In this document: piece by piece, positions 43,455 through 51,321 of the stretch
Position numbering within the stretch: position 1 is the first letter of the stretch
How the letters are laid out: every line of letters starts with the position of its first letter
Origin: a virus
DNA: 56,930 nt
IMG/VR virus record: IMGVR_UViG_3300023087_000017
Coordinates: 1-56,930 of that record
Reading direction: 5' to 3' (one strand)
Notes under the pieces: model-generated
Database searches by the model: none
What the model saw: only the letters and a program-made list of their open reading frames with translations
What the model was told of the DNA's origin: nothing
Made by a program: the position numbers and the translations under genes

Positions 43455-46148
43455 ATGCCATTACCCCATTCTGGTTTACATTTAACTTACGGTAATAATT
43501 ATAACTATACCGGTGGTAGTGGCCCCGTGTCACCACCCGCACCGGATACAGGTGCTATTTCTTCAATAACGCCTTCTACCACAACGGTCAATGAAGGCAA
43601 CTCTGTTACATTTACCGTAGCAACATCTAATATTTCTGATGGTACCTCTATCAGTTGGGAGGTTGTGGTTGGAGGTAATGCATACCCTGCTGCAACAATT
43701 ACTCCAAATAATGATTTTAGTACTGCTACTTCTGGTACTACAACTGTTACAAGTAACTCTGCACAATTTACAGTAGGTGCCGCGGCTGATTTAACGACAG
43801 AAGGGTTTGAACAATTTCGTGTTCGTGTCACATATTCAGGTACCGGATCTACTGTTACATCATCATATATCACGATCAATGACACCTCACAGACGCCGGC
43901 AACACCAACTATTATTAGTGTTACGCCCCAGGGAGGTGCAACGTCAACTGTAGAAGGAAACACGAGAACTTTTGATGTTGTAACCTCTGCTATTCCTGAT
44001 AGCACTTCACTTAACTGGGCAGTTAATCATATAGGCACAACATCGGCAGATTTTACGACAAGCTTCGGTACAGTTACGATTACTTCAAATAGTGGCTCGT
44101 TTAATGTTCCAATTGCTTCAGACGCAACAAATGAAGGAACAGAAGAATATACAATTACTGTTTCGGGTACAGTCAGTGCAACAGCTGTTTCTAAAACGAC
44201 TGGATCTCAATACATTGTTGATGCTTCTTCACCGAGAATCGATGGATTGAGTGTTTCTTCATCATCAGTCGAAGAGGGGACTAATCTTAATGTTATCGTA
44301 GATACACTCGACTATCCAGACGGTAATAAAGTATTCAACTGGGCCGTTTCGCACGTAAGTACAATTGCACAAGATTTTGATACTACAAGCAGCACAGTGA
44401 CAGTTAACACCTCGTCTGGTTCGGGCACAGGAAACTTTAATGTTCCTATTAGAGCAGATACTGTTGCGAATGAAGGTAGTGAAACGTTTAGAGTTACTGT
44501 AACAGATCCGGTTACTCCTAGCATTAACGCACAGACTATTTTAATTACGATCGTTGATAAAACACCAAGAATTGTAAGTGTTACAGGCCCCACCACTATT
44601 ACAGAGGCAGGAACGGGTAACTACTTTACATATAACGTTACAACGGAGAATATTCCTAACGGCACCACTCTCGATTGGGATGTGAATCATGGCACTACGG
44701 TCGTGGGTGATTTTGGTGGTAATGGGCAGTTTGGAACATTTACAGTTAATAATAATGCTGGATCTTTTCAAATTGATATAGACCAGGATGAAACCACAGA
44801 AGGCGATGAAACGTTTACTCTCACAGCATCTGGTACTGTAGCACATCCGAATGATGGATCGGTAAATGTTTCTGTAAGTGCTACTACGGGCACAATTACT
44901 ATCACAGATACCTCCACAGAGCCATCTATTAGTATTTCGAGTACACCGACTCAAGCTAATGAAACAAATTTGAATTCGAGGACTTGGACGATTACCACCG
45001 CTGGATTCGATGAGGGAGACACCCTTAATTGGATAATCAATCATGGTAGTACATCTGCGGCCGACTTTTCAGCAAGTTCAGGGACCACTTCAGCAATAAG
45101 TGGTGGTTCTTGTACAATGACAATTGTTGTTGATGAAGATTTTACCACAGAAGGTGATGAGACATTTACATTTACGGTATCCGGCACATCGTCTGGTGGC
45201 GCATCGGTAAGTGAAACTTCTCATACTGTTACGATATTCGATACGTCTCAAACACCTTCTATCAGCTCTGTTTCTGGTCCTAGTAGTATTGACGAAGGAT
45301 CATCTGGTGATTTTGATATTACTTGTGTTAATGTTCCCAATGGCACTTCTTTGACTTGGCAGATCCAAACCACGAGTGGCACCGCACCACCACTTACTGG
45401 ATCTGGGCTGGCTGCCGATGATTTTAATAGTGCAACTGTATCTGGTACTGTTACGGTAAACAACAATACCGCGACAGTTACTGTTTACCCGTATGCCGAT
45501 GCAACAACTGAAGGATCCGAAGTCTTCAAATTGTTTGTGTATGGTACTGCAGGACCAAATAGTACATCAATAAATGGGACCTCTGGTAATTGCACGATTA
45601 ACGATACATCACAGCCTACCGCAAGTATGGACTCTTCTTTTTCTATTACTGGCGGCTTTCAGAGCGAATCCGGATCTGCCGGTTTTGTTGAAGCTTATAT
45701 AACCTTTCAAATTGATCATGAGCCTAGTAATAACAGAATAAAAATTGAATCACATAGAGGTGGATCACAAACACAGGCTATTATTATTACTGATTACGTT
45801 GATTACACCGGTTTAAGTAATATTACGTCTCTTGATGTTAAATATAATGTTTCCTCACATTCTTGTATTGGAACGTGTTACTCGGGAGGGGCATTTGGAC
45901 CTTTGCCTACTAACGATGGATTTTCAACAAATACTTACTATAGTGTTCCGACTACCCCCGGTGCGCGGGAATTTGGATGGATGGCCAAGGCCAATCCTAA
46001 TTTAGGTAATAATAGTACAGCCGTCGATGCAAGTGATGTTGAATTAACAATAAGACTTATAGATTCAGTGGGCGGTACATTTACGGCAACGTCCAATTCG
46101 GTGGATATAGATCTTAACGCAAGTGTTGGCTCCTCCCCACAGGTTTAG
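43455..46148 (+). CDS. Calx-beta repeat adhesin-like virion protein
   Basis: An 897-residue protein. A short N-terminus (residues 1-30) is followed by six Calx-beta-type repeats of about 95-125 residues, each with an early (V/I/A)-xEG or NE motif, a late 'TTEG-x-E-x-F' acidic motif (for example TTEGDETFTLTASG), and an ending like ITDTS or INDTSQTP. Calx-beta repeats bind Ca2+ through the acidic clusters in the eukaryotic Na/Ca exchanger and recur in bacterial adhesins. The last 170 residues (FQIDHEPSNNRIKIESHRGG; YTGLSNITSLDVKYNV) match the C-terminal domain of the 39805 protein. It has no S74 domain and no signal peptide. It is probably an extended Ca2+-stiffened fibre with a receptor-binding end. 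Confidence 0.8.
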   Translation: MPLPHSGLHLTYGNNYNYTGGSGPVSPPAPDTGAISSITPSTTTVNEGNSVTFTVATSNISDGTSISWEVVVGGNAYPAATITPNNDFSTATSGTTTVTSNSAQFTVGAAADLTTEGFEQFRVRVTYSGTGSTVTSSYITINDTSQTPATPTIISVTPQGGATSTVEGNTRTFDVVTSAIPDSTSLNWAVNHIGTTSADFTTSFGTVTITSNSGSFNVPIASDATNEGTEEYTITVSGTVSATAVSKTTGSQYIVDASSPRIDGLSVSSSSVEEGTNLNVIVDTLDYPDGNKVFNWAVSHVSTIAQDFDTTSSTVTVNTSSGSGTGNFNVPIRADTVANEGSETFRVTVTDPVTPSINAQTILITIVDKTPRIVSVTGPTTITEAGTGNYFTYNVTTENIPNGTTLDWDVNHGTTVVGDFGGNGQFGTFTVNNNAGSFQIDIDQDETTEGDETFTLTASGTVAHPNDGSVNVSVSATTGTITITDTSTEPSISISSTPTQANETNLNSRTWTITTAGFDEGDTLNWIINHGSTSAADFSASSGTTSAISGGSCTMTIVVDEDFTTEGDETFTFTVSGTSSGGASVSETSHTVTIFDTSQTPSISSVSGPSSIDEGSSGDFDITCVNVPNGTSLTWQIQTTSGTAPPLTGSGLAADDFNSATVSGTVTVNNNTATVTVYPYADATTEGSEVFKLFVYGTAGPNSTSINGTSGNCTINDTSQPTASMDSSFSITGGFQSESGSAGFVEAYITFQIDHEPSNNRIKIESHRGGSQTQAIIITDYVDYTGLSNITSLDVKYNVSSHSCIGTCYSGGAFGPLPTNDGFSTNTYYSVPTTPGAREFGWMAKANPNLGNNSTAVDASDVELTIRLIDSVGGTFTATSNSVDIDLNASVGSSPQV
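43558..45618 (+). repeat. Six Calx-beta protein repeats
   Basis: Each repeat ends with a TxEGxExF motif (TTEGFEQF, NEGTEEYTI, NEGSETFRV, TEGDETFTL, TEGDETFTF, TEGSEVFKL), followed within about 20 residues by an I-x-DTS or VDKTP turn. DNA identity between repeats looks moderate, so this is an old array. Confidence 0.8.
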
Positions 46149-46158
46149 GTTAATAGAT

Positions 46159-46443
46159 ATGGCAAATAAAATAGGTACTAGATCCCTTAAAATTCATGTT
46201 AAAGCATATGAAGGGGATGTTAACGGAAAAAACTTTTATCAACTGATTACACTTTGGGACACTCAAGATCATAATGATTTTGAAGAAAATTTTGTCCGCG
46301 ACCAATTTCAGGATACTTTTTTGAATATGATTGTAAGTGTGGAAGAGCATACACCAGATCGGTATGAGGTGACCTCAGATCCAACGGTTTTACGAAAAGT
46401 GTATCCAGTACCAGAAGAAATTGCAGACACCTACGACATATAA
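46159..46443 (+). CDS. Small protein before the neck gene
   Basis: A 94-residue protein. I choose the ATG at 46159 (MANKIGTRSLKIHVKAYEGD); a GTG 36 bases upstream lies within the preceding gene and adds only a Pro/His-rich stretch with no homologous character. The protein is alpha/beta (FYQLITLWDTQDHNDFEENF). I cannot assign a function. It lies just before gp13 and may belong to the neck or to the fibre cluster. Confidence 0.65.
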   Translation: MANKIGTRSLKIHVKAYEGDVNGKNFYQLITLWDTQDHNDFEENFVRDQFQDTFLNMIVSVEEHTPDRYEVTSDPTVLRKVYPVPEEIADTYDI

Positions 46444-46446
46444 ATA
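46439..46446 (+). promoter_or_regulatory. T4-type late promoter (TATAAATA) overlapping a stop codon
   Basis: The stop codon of the preceding gene (46441-46443) is inside the motif. It lies 43 bases before the gp13 start. Confidence 0.75.
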
Positions 46447-46481
46447 TAGAGATAAACATTTTCGATTAGAGAAAAGAAAAC

Positions 46482-47225
46482 ATGCCACAGCCTACCTCAA
46501 GACAAGAATTCATAGATTATACGATGAGAAAGCTCGGTGCTCCTGTCATCGAAATTAACGTGTCTGAAGAACAGGTAGAAGATCGAGTTGATGAAGCAAT
46601 TTCCTATTGGCGAGATTACCATTATAATGGAAGCCAATTAGTTTACCTGAAACATCAAATCACACAAGCAGATAAAGATAATGGATACATTACCTTGCCC
46701 CAGGGTTTGCTTGGTATTTCAAAGGTGTTCGACCTATCATCGTCAATATCTACCGGTGCTGGAATGTTCAATGTACAATATCAATTTGTACTGAATAATT
46801 TGGAAGACATTACCGGCTATAATGTTCAGCATTATTATATGACAATGCAACACCTTGAATTTCTGCAAGAGATTCTGGTGGGTAGACCATTAATTCGTTA
46901 TAATAAGCACGTAAATAGACTGTTCATCGATGTAGAGCAAGATCATTTGGTAGTAGGTGATTATGTAGTTATTGAAGCTTATGATATCATTGATCCCAAT
47001 TCATTCCCAGATGTTTGGGGTGATCGATGGCTCCAAAATTATGCAGCAACCCTTGTGAGAGAACAGTGGGGGCTTAATCTTACTAAATTCACAGGCATGC
47101 AGCTTGTGGGTGGAGTATCCTTTAACGGAGAACAAATTCTAGCAGAGGCGAGAGAAGATAGACAAAGAATGGAAGAAGAAGCAACCACAAGTCTACAGCC
47201 CCTGACCTATAACTTTATTGGGTAA
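46482..47225 (+). CDS. gp13: Neck protein gp13
   Basis: A 247-residue protein. The N-terminus (TSRQEFIDYTMRKLGAPVIE, then INVSEEQVEDRVDEAISYW) is the strongly conserved start of T4-like gp13. T4 gp13 is 309 residues, so this is a short form. gp13 forms the head completion ring below the portal that joins head and tail. It is followed by gp14 after 3 bases, with its own late promoter upstream. Confidence 0.93.
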   Translation: MPQPTSRQEFIDYTMRKLGAPVIEINVSEEQVEDRVDEAISYWRDYHYNGSQLVYLKHQITQADKDNGYITLPQGLLGISKVFDLSSSISTGAGMFNVQYQFVLNNLEDITGYNVQHYYMTMQHLEFLQEILVGRPLIRYNKHVNRLFIDVEQDHLVVGDYVVIEAYDIIDPNSFPDVWGDRWLQNYAATLVREQWGLNLTKFTGMQLVGGVSFNGEQILAEAREDRQRMEEEATTSLQPLTYNFIG

Positions 47226-47228
47226 ATC

Positions 47229-47927
47229 ATGGCCACCAATGTATTCTTCAGAAACTATGATAACTTCAATGAACAGAATTTAATTGATGATCTAGTAATC
47301 GAATCAATTAAAATGTATGGAGTCGATGTTCTGTATATCAGCAGAACTATAGGCTCTCGGGATTCTGTATTCAACGAAGACGACACACCCATTTATGATC
47401 AGGTTTTCGAATTTGAATCCTACGTCAAGAATGTGGAAGGTTTCGAAGGTGAGGGTGATTTCTTATCTAAGTTTGGTATTCAAATTCGTGATCAAATGAC
47501 CCTGAGTGTGGCCAATCGGACATTTGAAAAATATGTTACCCGTGAAGAGAATACCATTGTAAGACCTCGAGAAGGCGATCTCATATTCTTCCCATTGAAT
47601 AGTAAAATGTTCGAAATCAAAAACGTCGAACATGAAAGTGTATTCTATCAGACCGGTGCCTTACAGGTATTCGATATCGTGTGTGAATTGATCGAATACA
47701 GCAATCAGATCTTCAGAACCGGCCGAGACAATATTGACGCTTATTTTGATGACATTATTACTGATACATATACTACTGTCGGGGCAAACAACGCATCGAC
47801 TCTCGTTGGATTGGCCAACACCGATCCGATTGCAAGAAACCTTTTCTATGAAAGAGAGGGTGATTCAATCATTGACTTTACTGAAATCGATCCCTTCAGT
47901 GAGGTCATTGAGATACAGGATTCTTAA
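47229..47927 (+). CDS. gp14: Neck protein gp14
   Basis: A 232-residue protein (T4 gp14 is 256). The start (ATNVFFRNYDNFNEQNLIDD) and 'IESIKMYGVDVLYISR' are typical of gp14. It assembles with gp13 as the head-closure and neck layer that receives the finished tail. It is 3 bases after gp13 and immediately before gp15 with no gap, the standard order. Confidence 0.92.
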   Translation: MATNVFFRNYDNFNEQNLIDDLVIESIKMYGVDVLYISRTIGSRDSVFNEDDTPIYDQVFEFESYVKNVEGFEGEGDFLSKFGIQIRDQMTLSVANRTFEKYVTREENTIVRPREGDLIFFPLNSKMFEIKNVEHESVFYQTGALQVFDIVCELIEYSNQIFRTGRDNIDAYFDDIITDTYTTVGANNASTLVGLANTDPIARNLFYEREGDSIIDFTEIDPFSEVIEIQDS

Positions 47928-48743
47928 ATGGCAATCGCAAATTATTTTTACAATTCAACGACCAGAAAATATGTAGCTCTCTTTGGTACATATTTTAATC
48001 AGTTGACCATTGAAAGGCAGAATCTTCAAGGCACTCCAATTCAGCGTATGGTGGTGCCTATCTCATACGCACCATTTCAAAAGATTTTGGCCAGACTTGA
48101 ACAAGACCCAGAATTTGCAAATAAATCAGGCATCACTTTACCTAGAATGTCATTTGAACTCACATCTATGGCGTATGATCCTGATAGAAAGATTTCACCC
48201 ACGAGAAAGATAAGAAAGATCACCAAAGACGAGTCTACGGGGGCTCGTAATTTCATCTATGCTGGCACTCCGTATAATTTAGATTTCTCACTCTATATAA
48301 TGGCCAAATATAACGAAGATGCAGTAAAATTACTAGAGCAGATTCTTCCGTTCTTTAATCCAGAATTTACGAGTACGGTAAGATTGATCGATGGAATTGA
48401 GCCAATCGATGTGCCTCTGATACTAAATAGTGTAGATACTGAAGAGTTATACGAAGCAGATTTTACAGAAAGACGCAGTATCCTTTACACACTTAATTTT
48501 ACAATGAAGGCATGGTTCTTTGGCCCAGAGAGAGAAAAGAAGATTATCAAATTTGTGGATATTCGCGAATGGACCTCTATGGATCCACCCGAATCAAAAG
48601 GACCCGATGGTCAAATCACAATTCAACCGGGCATGACCTCTGATGGTCAACCCACAACGATACTAAGCAATACAGTAGATTATAGTCTGATCGACTTTGA
48701 TGATAACTGGGATTACATAGTCACACTTGATGATGGTTCTTAA
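47928..48743 (+). CDS. gp15: Proximal tail sheath stabiliser gp15
   Basis: A 271-residue protein, close to the T4 gp15 length of 272. Motifs typical of the family: 'YFYNSTTRKYVALFGTYFN' at the start, 'VPISYAPFQKILARL' and 'LPRMSFELTSMAYD'. gp15 caps the last sheath and tube ring so that the tail can join the neck. It abuts gp14 with no intergenic base, so translation is coupled. Confidence 0.93.
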   Translation: MAIANYFYNSTTRKYVALFGTYFNQLTIERQNLQGTPIQRMVVPISYAPFQKILARLEQDPEFANKSGITLPRMSFELTSMAYDPDRKISPTRKIRKITKDESTGARNFIYAGTPYNLDFSLYIMAKYNEDAVKLLEQILPFFNPEFTSTVRLIDGIEPIDVPLILNSVDTEELYEADFTERRSILYTLNFTMKAWFFGPEREKKIIKFVDIREWTSMDPPESKGPDGQITIQPGMTSDGQPTTILSNTVDYSLIDFDDNWDYIVTLDDGS

Positions 48744-48759
48744 ATGATGGAGTTATATT

Positions 48760-49194
48760 ATGAAAATAGGTTTTACTTGTTCTACATTTGATCTACTGCA
48801 TGCAGGTCACATACAAATGTTACGGGATGCTAAATCTCAATGTGATTATCTGATATGTGGCCTCCAGGTTGATCCTTCACTAGATAGACTGGAAAAGAAC
48901 GCACCAATTCAGACATTGGTTGAAAGGTATACACAGCTGAAATCCGTGCAATATGTGGACGAAATTATTCCTTATGAAACTGAATTGGATCTGAAAGACA
49001 TACTTGAAATGTACCACATTGATGTTCGTATTCTTGGTGATGAATATCGTAATTTAGAATTCACTGGCAAAGAAATATGTCAAAGCAGAAATATCGAATT
49101 ATTCTTTAATAAAAGAGATCATCGGTTTTCTACTAGCGATCTAAGAAAAAGAGTCTGCCAGAAGGAGATAAGAGAAAATGCCAAAGAAAGATAA
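48760..49194 (+). CDS. Small HxGH nucleotidyltransferase (glycerol-3-phosphate cytidylyltransferase-like)
   Basis: A 144-residue protein, the size of free-standing TagD-type enzymes. It has the nucleotide-binding 'TFDLLHAGH' with H14-A-G-H17, 'GLQVDPS', a 'GDEYR' turn, and a C-terminal 'RFSTSDLRKRV' resembling the ISTT signature. It probably transfers CMP to a polyol or sugar phosphate. It sits between gp15 and the terminase genes, overlapping gp16 by 17 bases, and its leader (ATGGAGTT) resembles that of the 35725 gene. The substrate is not determinable from sequence. Confidence 0.8.
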   Translation: MKIGFTCSTFDLLHAGHIQMLRDAKSQCDYLICGLQVDPSLDRLEKNAPIQTLVERYTQLKSVQYVDEIIPYETELDLKDILEMYHIDVRILGDEYRNLEFTGKEICQSRNIELFFNKRDHRFSTSDLRKRVCQKEIRENAKER

Positions 49195-49642
49195 AATTGC
49201 TGAGACACTTGGTATTAGGGATCTTGACGAAATCAAATCTGAATTAGAAGTGGTAAATCAACCTGCTCCAGTACAAGAAACACTACCCGCAAATTCCTTT
49301 GATGGCGAAGACCGTCTGCCGGCCGTAACACAAGAGGCCGAGGAAAATCTAGCAGATATTGAACTTGCAAAAAGGAATATCGAAAATATTATCAATCTCG
49401 GTGATGATTCGGTAAAAGAAATGGTAGAGATTGCGAAACAATCCGAATCACCCAGAGCATTCGAAGTCGTATCAACTCTTATGAAGACGTTACTCGATGC
49501 AAATAAAGATTATGTCGAAATGTCTACCAAGAAAAGATATGCAAGGGAAGAAGCTAACCCAAGTAAAAATCAGGTGACAAATAACAATCTAATCGTTTCA
49601 ACGGCAGATCTTCTTAAGATGTTGAAGGATGGAAGCGAATGA
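49178..49642 (+). CDS. gp16: Small terminase subunit gp16
   Basis: A 154-residue protein (T4 gp16 is 164). Most of it is predicted helical, with the N-terminal DKIAETLGIRDLDEI and the central coiled-coil LADIELAKRNIENI, as expected for the subunit that recognises DNA and regulates gp17. It overlaps gp17 by 4 bases (ATGA), which supports the call, since the family is otherwise weakly conserved. Confidence 0.88.
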   Translation: MPKKDKIAETLGIRDLDEIKSELEVVNQPAPVQETLPANSFDGEDRLPAVTQEAEENLADIELAKRNIENIINLGDDSVKEMVEIAKQSESPRAFEVVSTLMKTLLDANKDYVEMSTKKRYAREEANPSKNQVTNNNLIVSTADLLKMLKDGSE

Positions 49643-51243
49643 TAACTGGTTATCTGGGCAATACCAATCTCAAAAAGATTGGTGAGCAGATAGAATTTAC
49701 ACCCGAGAATCTAAAAGAATATATGAGGTGTATGAACGACCCTGTATATTTTTGTAAATATATCAAAATTGTTCATGTTGATAAGGGGCTAGTCCCCTTT
49801 GACCTATATGATTATCAGGAAGAAATCGTCAATAAAATTACTGACCATAGAAGATTGGCAGTCCTCACTGCGCGTCAGTCAGGTAAGACAACTACAGCAG
49901 TCGCAGTGATTCTTCATTATATCCTTTTTAATGAATATAAAACAGTAGCCATTCTCGCAAATAAAGGTGATTCTGCCAGAGAAGTATTGAGCCGTGTGCA
50001 ATTGGCATATGAAGCATTGCCCAAATGGATGCAACAAGGCGTTGAAGAATGGAATAAAGGTAGTATCTCATTAGAAAATGGCTGTAAGATATACGCAGGA
50101 ACGACTTCATCAAGTGCCATTAGAGGTAAATCTATTTCATTCCTTTACCTTGATGAGGTCGCGTTTATCGAAGGCTACGATGATTTCTTCGCATCGGTCT
50201 ATCCTACAATTTCATCTGGTGAGTCAACAAAGCTGATGATGACCTCTACTCCCAATGGTCTGAACCATTTTTGGAAAACCTGTAAGGGTGCTGAAGAGGG
50301 TACAAACGGTTATGAATTTACCAAGGTAATGTGGGATGATGTTCCAGGTCGTGATGAAAAATGGAGACAAGAAACCCTCGAAGCCTTAGATTTTGACGAA
50401 CAAAAATTTAGACAAGAGTATTGCTGTGAATTTCTTGGTAGTTCTGGTACCCTGATTGATGGTTCAAAACTAAAAAATCTGGCATACTCTAGACCTATTG
50501 CAGAAAATGAAGGCCTTTACCAGTATATTAAAGCCGAAGAAGGCCACACTTATGTAATGACTGTGGATGTATCAAGAGGTAAAGGTCTTGATTATTCTAC
50601 ATTTAATATTATTGATATCACTGAAATGCCCTACCAACAGGTTTGTACTTACAGGGATAATCTGATCGGGCCTGTTGATTTTGCCTCAGTTATATATAGG
50701 GTAGGCTTACTCTATAATGAAGCTGCATTACTTATAGAAATCAACGACATTGGTGAGCAAGTTTCTGATGTTCTTACTATGGATTATGGGTATGAGAATT
50801 TCTTGTATACAGAGAACGCAGGAAGAACAGGAAAGAGAATATCAAGTGGTTTTGGGAAGAAAGTTGATAATGGTGTGAGAACAACAAAAAGTGTGAAATC
50901 AATTGGCTGTACGATCTTAAAGATGTTGATCGAACAAGACCAATTGCTTTTACGAGATTTTAACACAATACAGGAATTGTCCCGATTTTCGAAAAAAGGA
51001 TCCTCATATGAAGCCGAATCCGGCGCTCATGATGATTTGGTTATGAATTTGGTTTTATTCGCATGGCTATCAGATCAGAACTACTTCAAAGAGATGACTG
51101 ATATAAACACCCTTATGAAATTAAGGGAAAGAACGGAAGAGCAAATTGAACAAGATCTTTTACCCTTTGGTTTTATTGACGATGGAAGTGATGATGAGAT
51201 GTCCGTGTGGCAAGATGCCCGGGAAGGTTGGCAAATCCTGTAA
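49639..51243 (+). CDS. gp17: Large terminase subunit gp17 (packaging ATPase and nuclease)
   Basis: A 534-residue protein (T4 gp17 is 610). ATPase domain: Walker A 'ARQSGKTT' at 78-85 with K83, Walker B 'SFLYLDE' at 167-173 with D172/E173, and C-motif 'TSTPNG' at 202-207. Nuclease domain: 'MTVDVSRG' with D310, 'LLIEIND' with E368, and 'HDDLVMN' with D465/D466. All the canonical catalytic residues are present. It packages DNA through the gp20 portal and cuts the concatemer. Translation is coupled to gp16. Confidence 0.96.
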   Translation: MITGYLGNTNLKKIGEQIEFTPENLKEYMRCMNDPVYFCKYIKIVHVDKGLVPFDLYDYQEEIVNKITDHRRLAVLTARQSGKTTTAVAVILHYILFNEYKTVAILANKGDSAREVLSRVQLAYEALPKWMQQGVEEWNKGSISLENGCKIYAGTTSSSAIRGKSISFLYLDEVAFIEGYDDFFASVYPTISSGESTKLMMTSTPNGLNHFWKTCKGAEEGTNGYEFTKVMWDDVPGRDEKWRQETLEALDFDEQKFRQEYCCEFLGSSGTLIDGSKLKNLAYSRPIAENEGLYQYIKAEEGHTYVMTVDVSRGKGLDYSTFNIIDITEMPYQQVCTYRDNLIGPVDFASVIYRVGLLYNEAALLIEINDIGEQVSDVLTMDYGYENFLYTENAGRTGKRISSGFGKKVDNGVRTTKSVKSIGCTILKMLIEQDQLLLRDFNTIQELSRFSKKGSSYEAESGAHDDLVMNLVLFAWLSDQNYFKEMTDINTLMKLRERTEEQIEQDLLPFGFIDDGSDDEMSVWQDAREGWQIL

Positions 51244-51254
51244 GTCCGGTATTT

Positions 51255-51262
51255 TATAAATA
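51255..51262 (+). promoter_or_regulatory. T4-type late promoter (TATAAATA) before the sheath gene
   Basis: It lies 67 bases before the ATG in a 78-base gap, the longest such leader in the window, and is followed by a strong AAAGGAG site. Confidence 0.75.
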
Positions 51263-51321
51263 TAGTTAGTGAAGATATCTGAAAATTTTTTAAAATACGA
51301 TAATAATTAAAGGAGAAAAAT

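Noticed and set aside
46123-46158. GTG start at 46123 for the small gene before gp13
   Set aside because: It lies within the end of the Calx-beta gene, lacks a ribosome site and adds an atypical Pro/His stretch. The ATG at 46159 follows the natural gene spacing.
51249-51298. Inverted repeat GTATTTTA / TAAAATAC in the sheath leader as a terminator
   Set aside because: The arms are only A/T plus one G/C and 34 bases apart, and the left arm overlaps the late promoter. A stable hairpin is unlikely.
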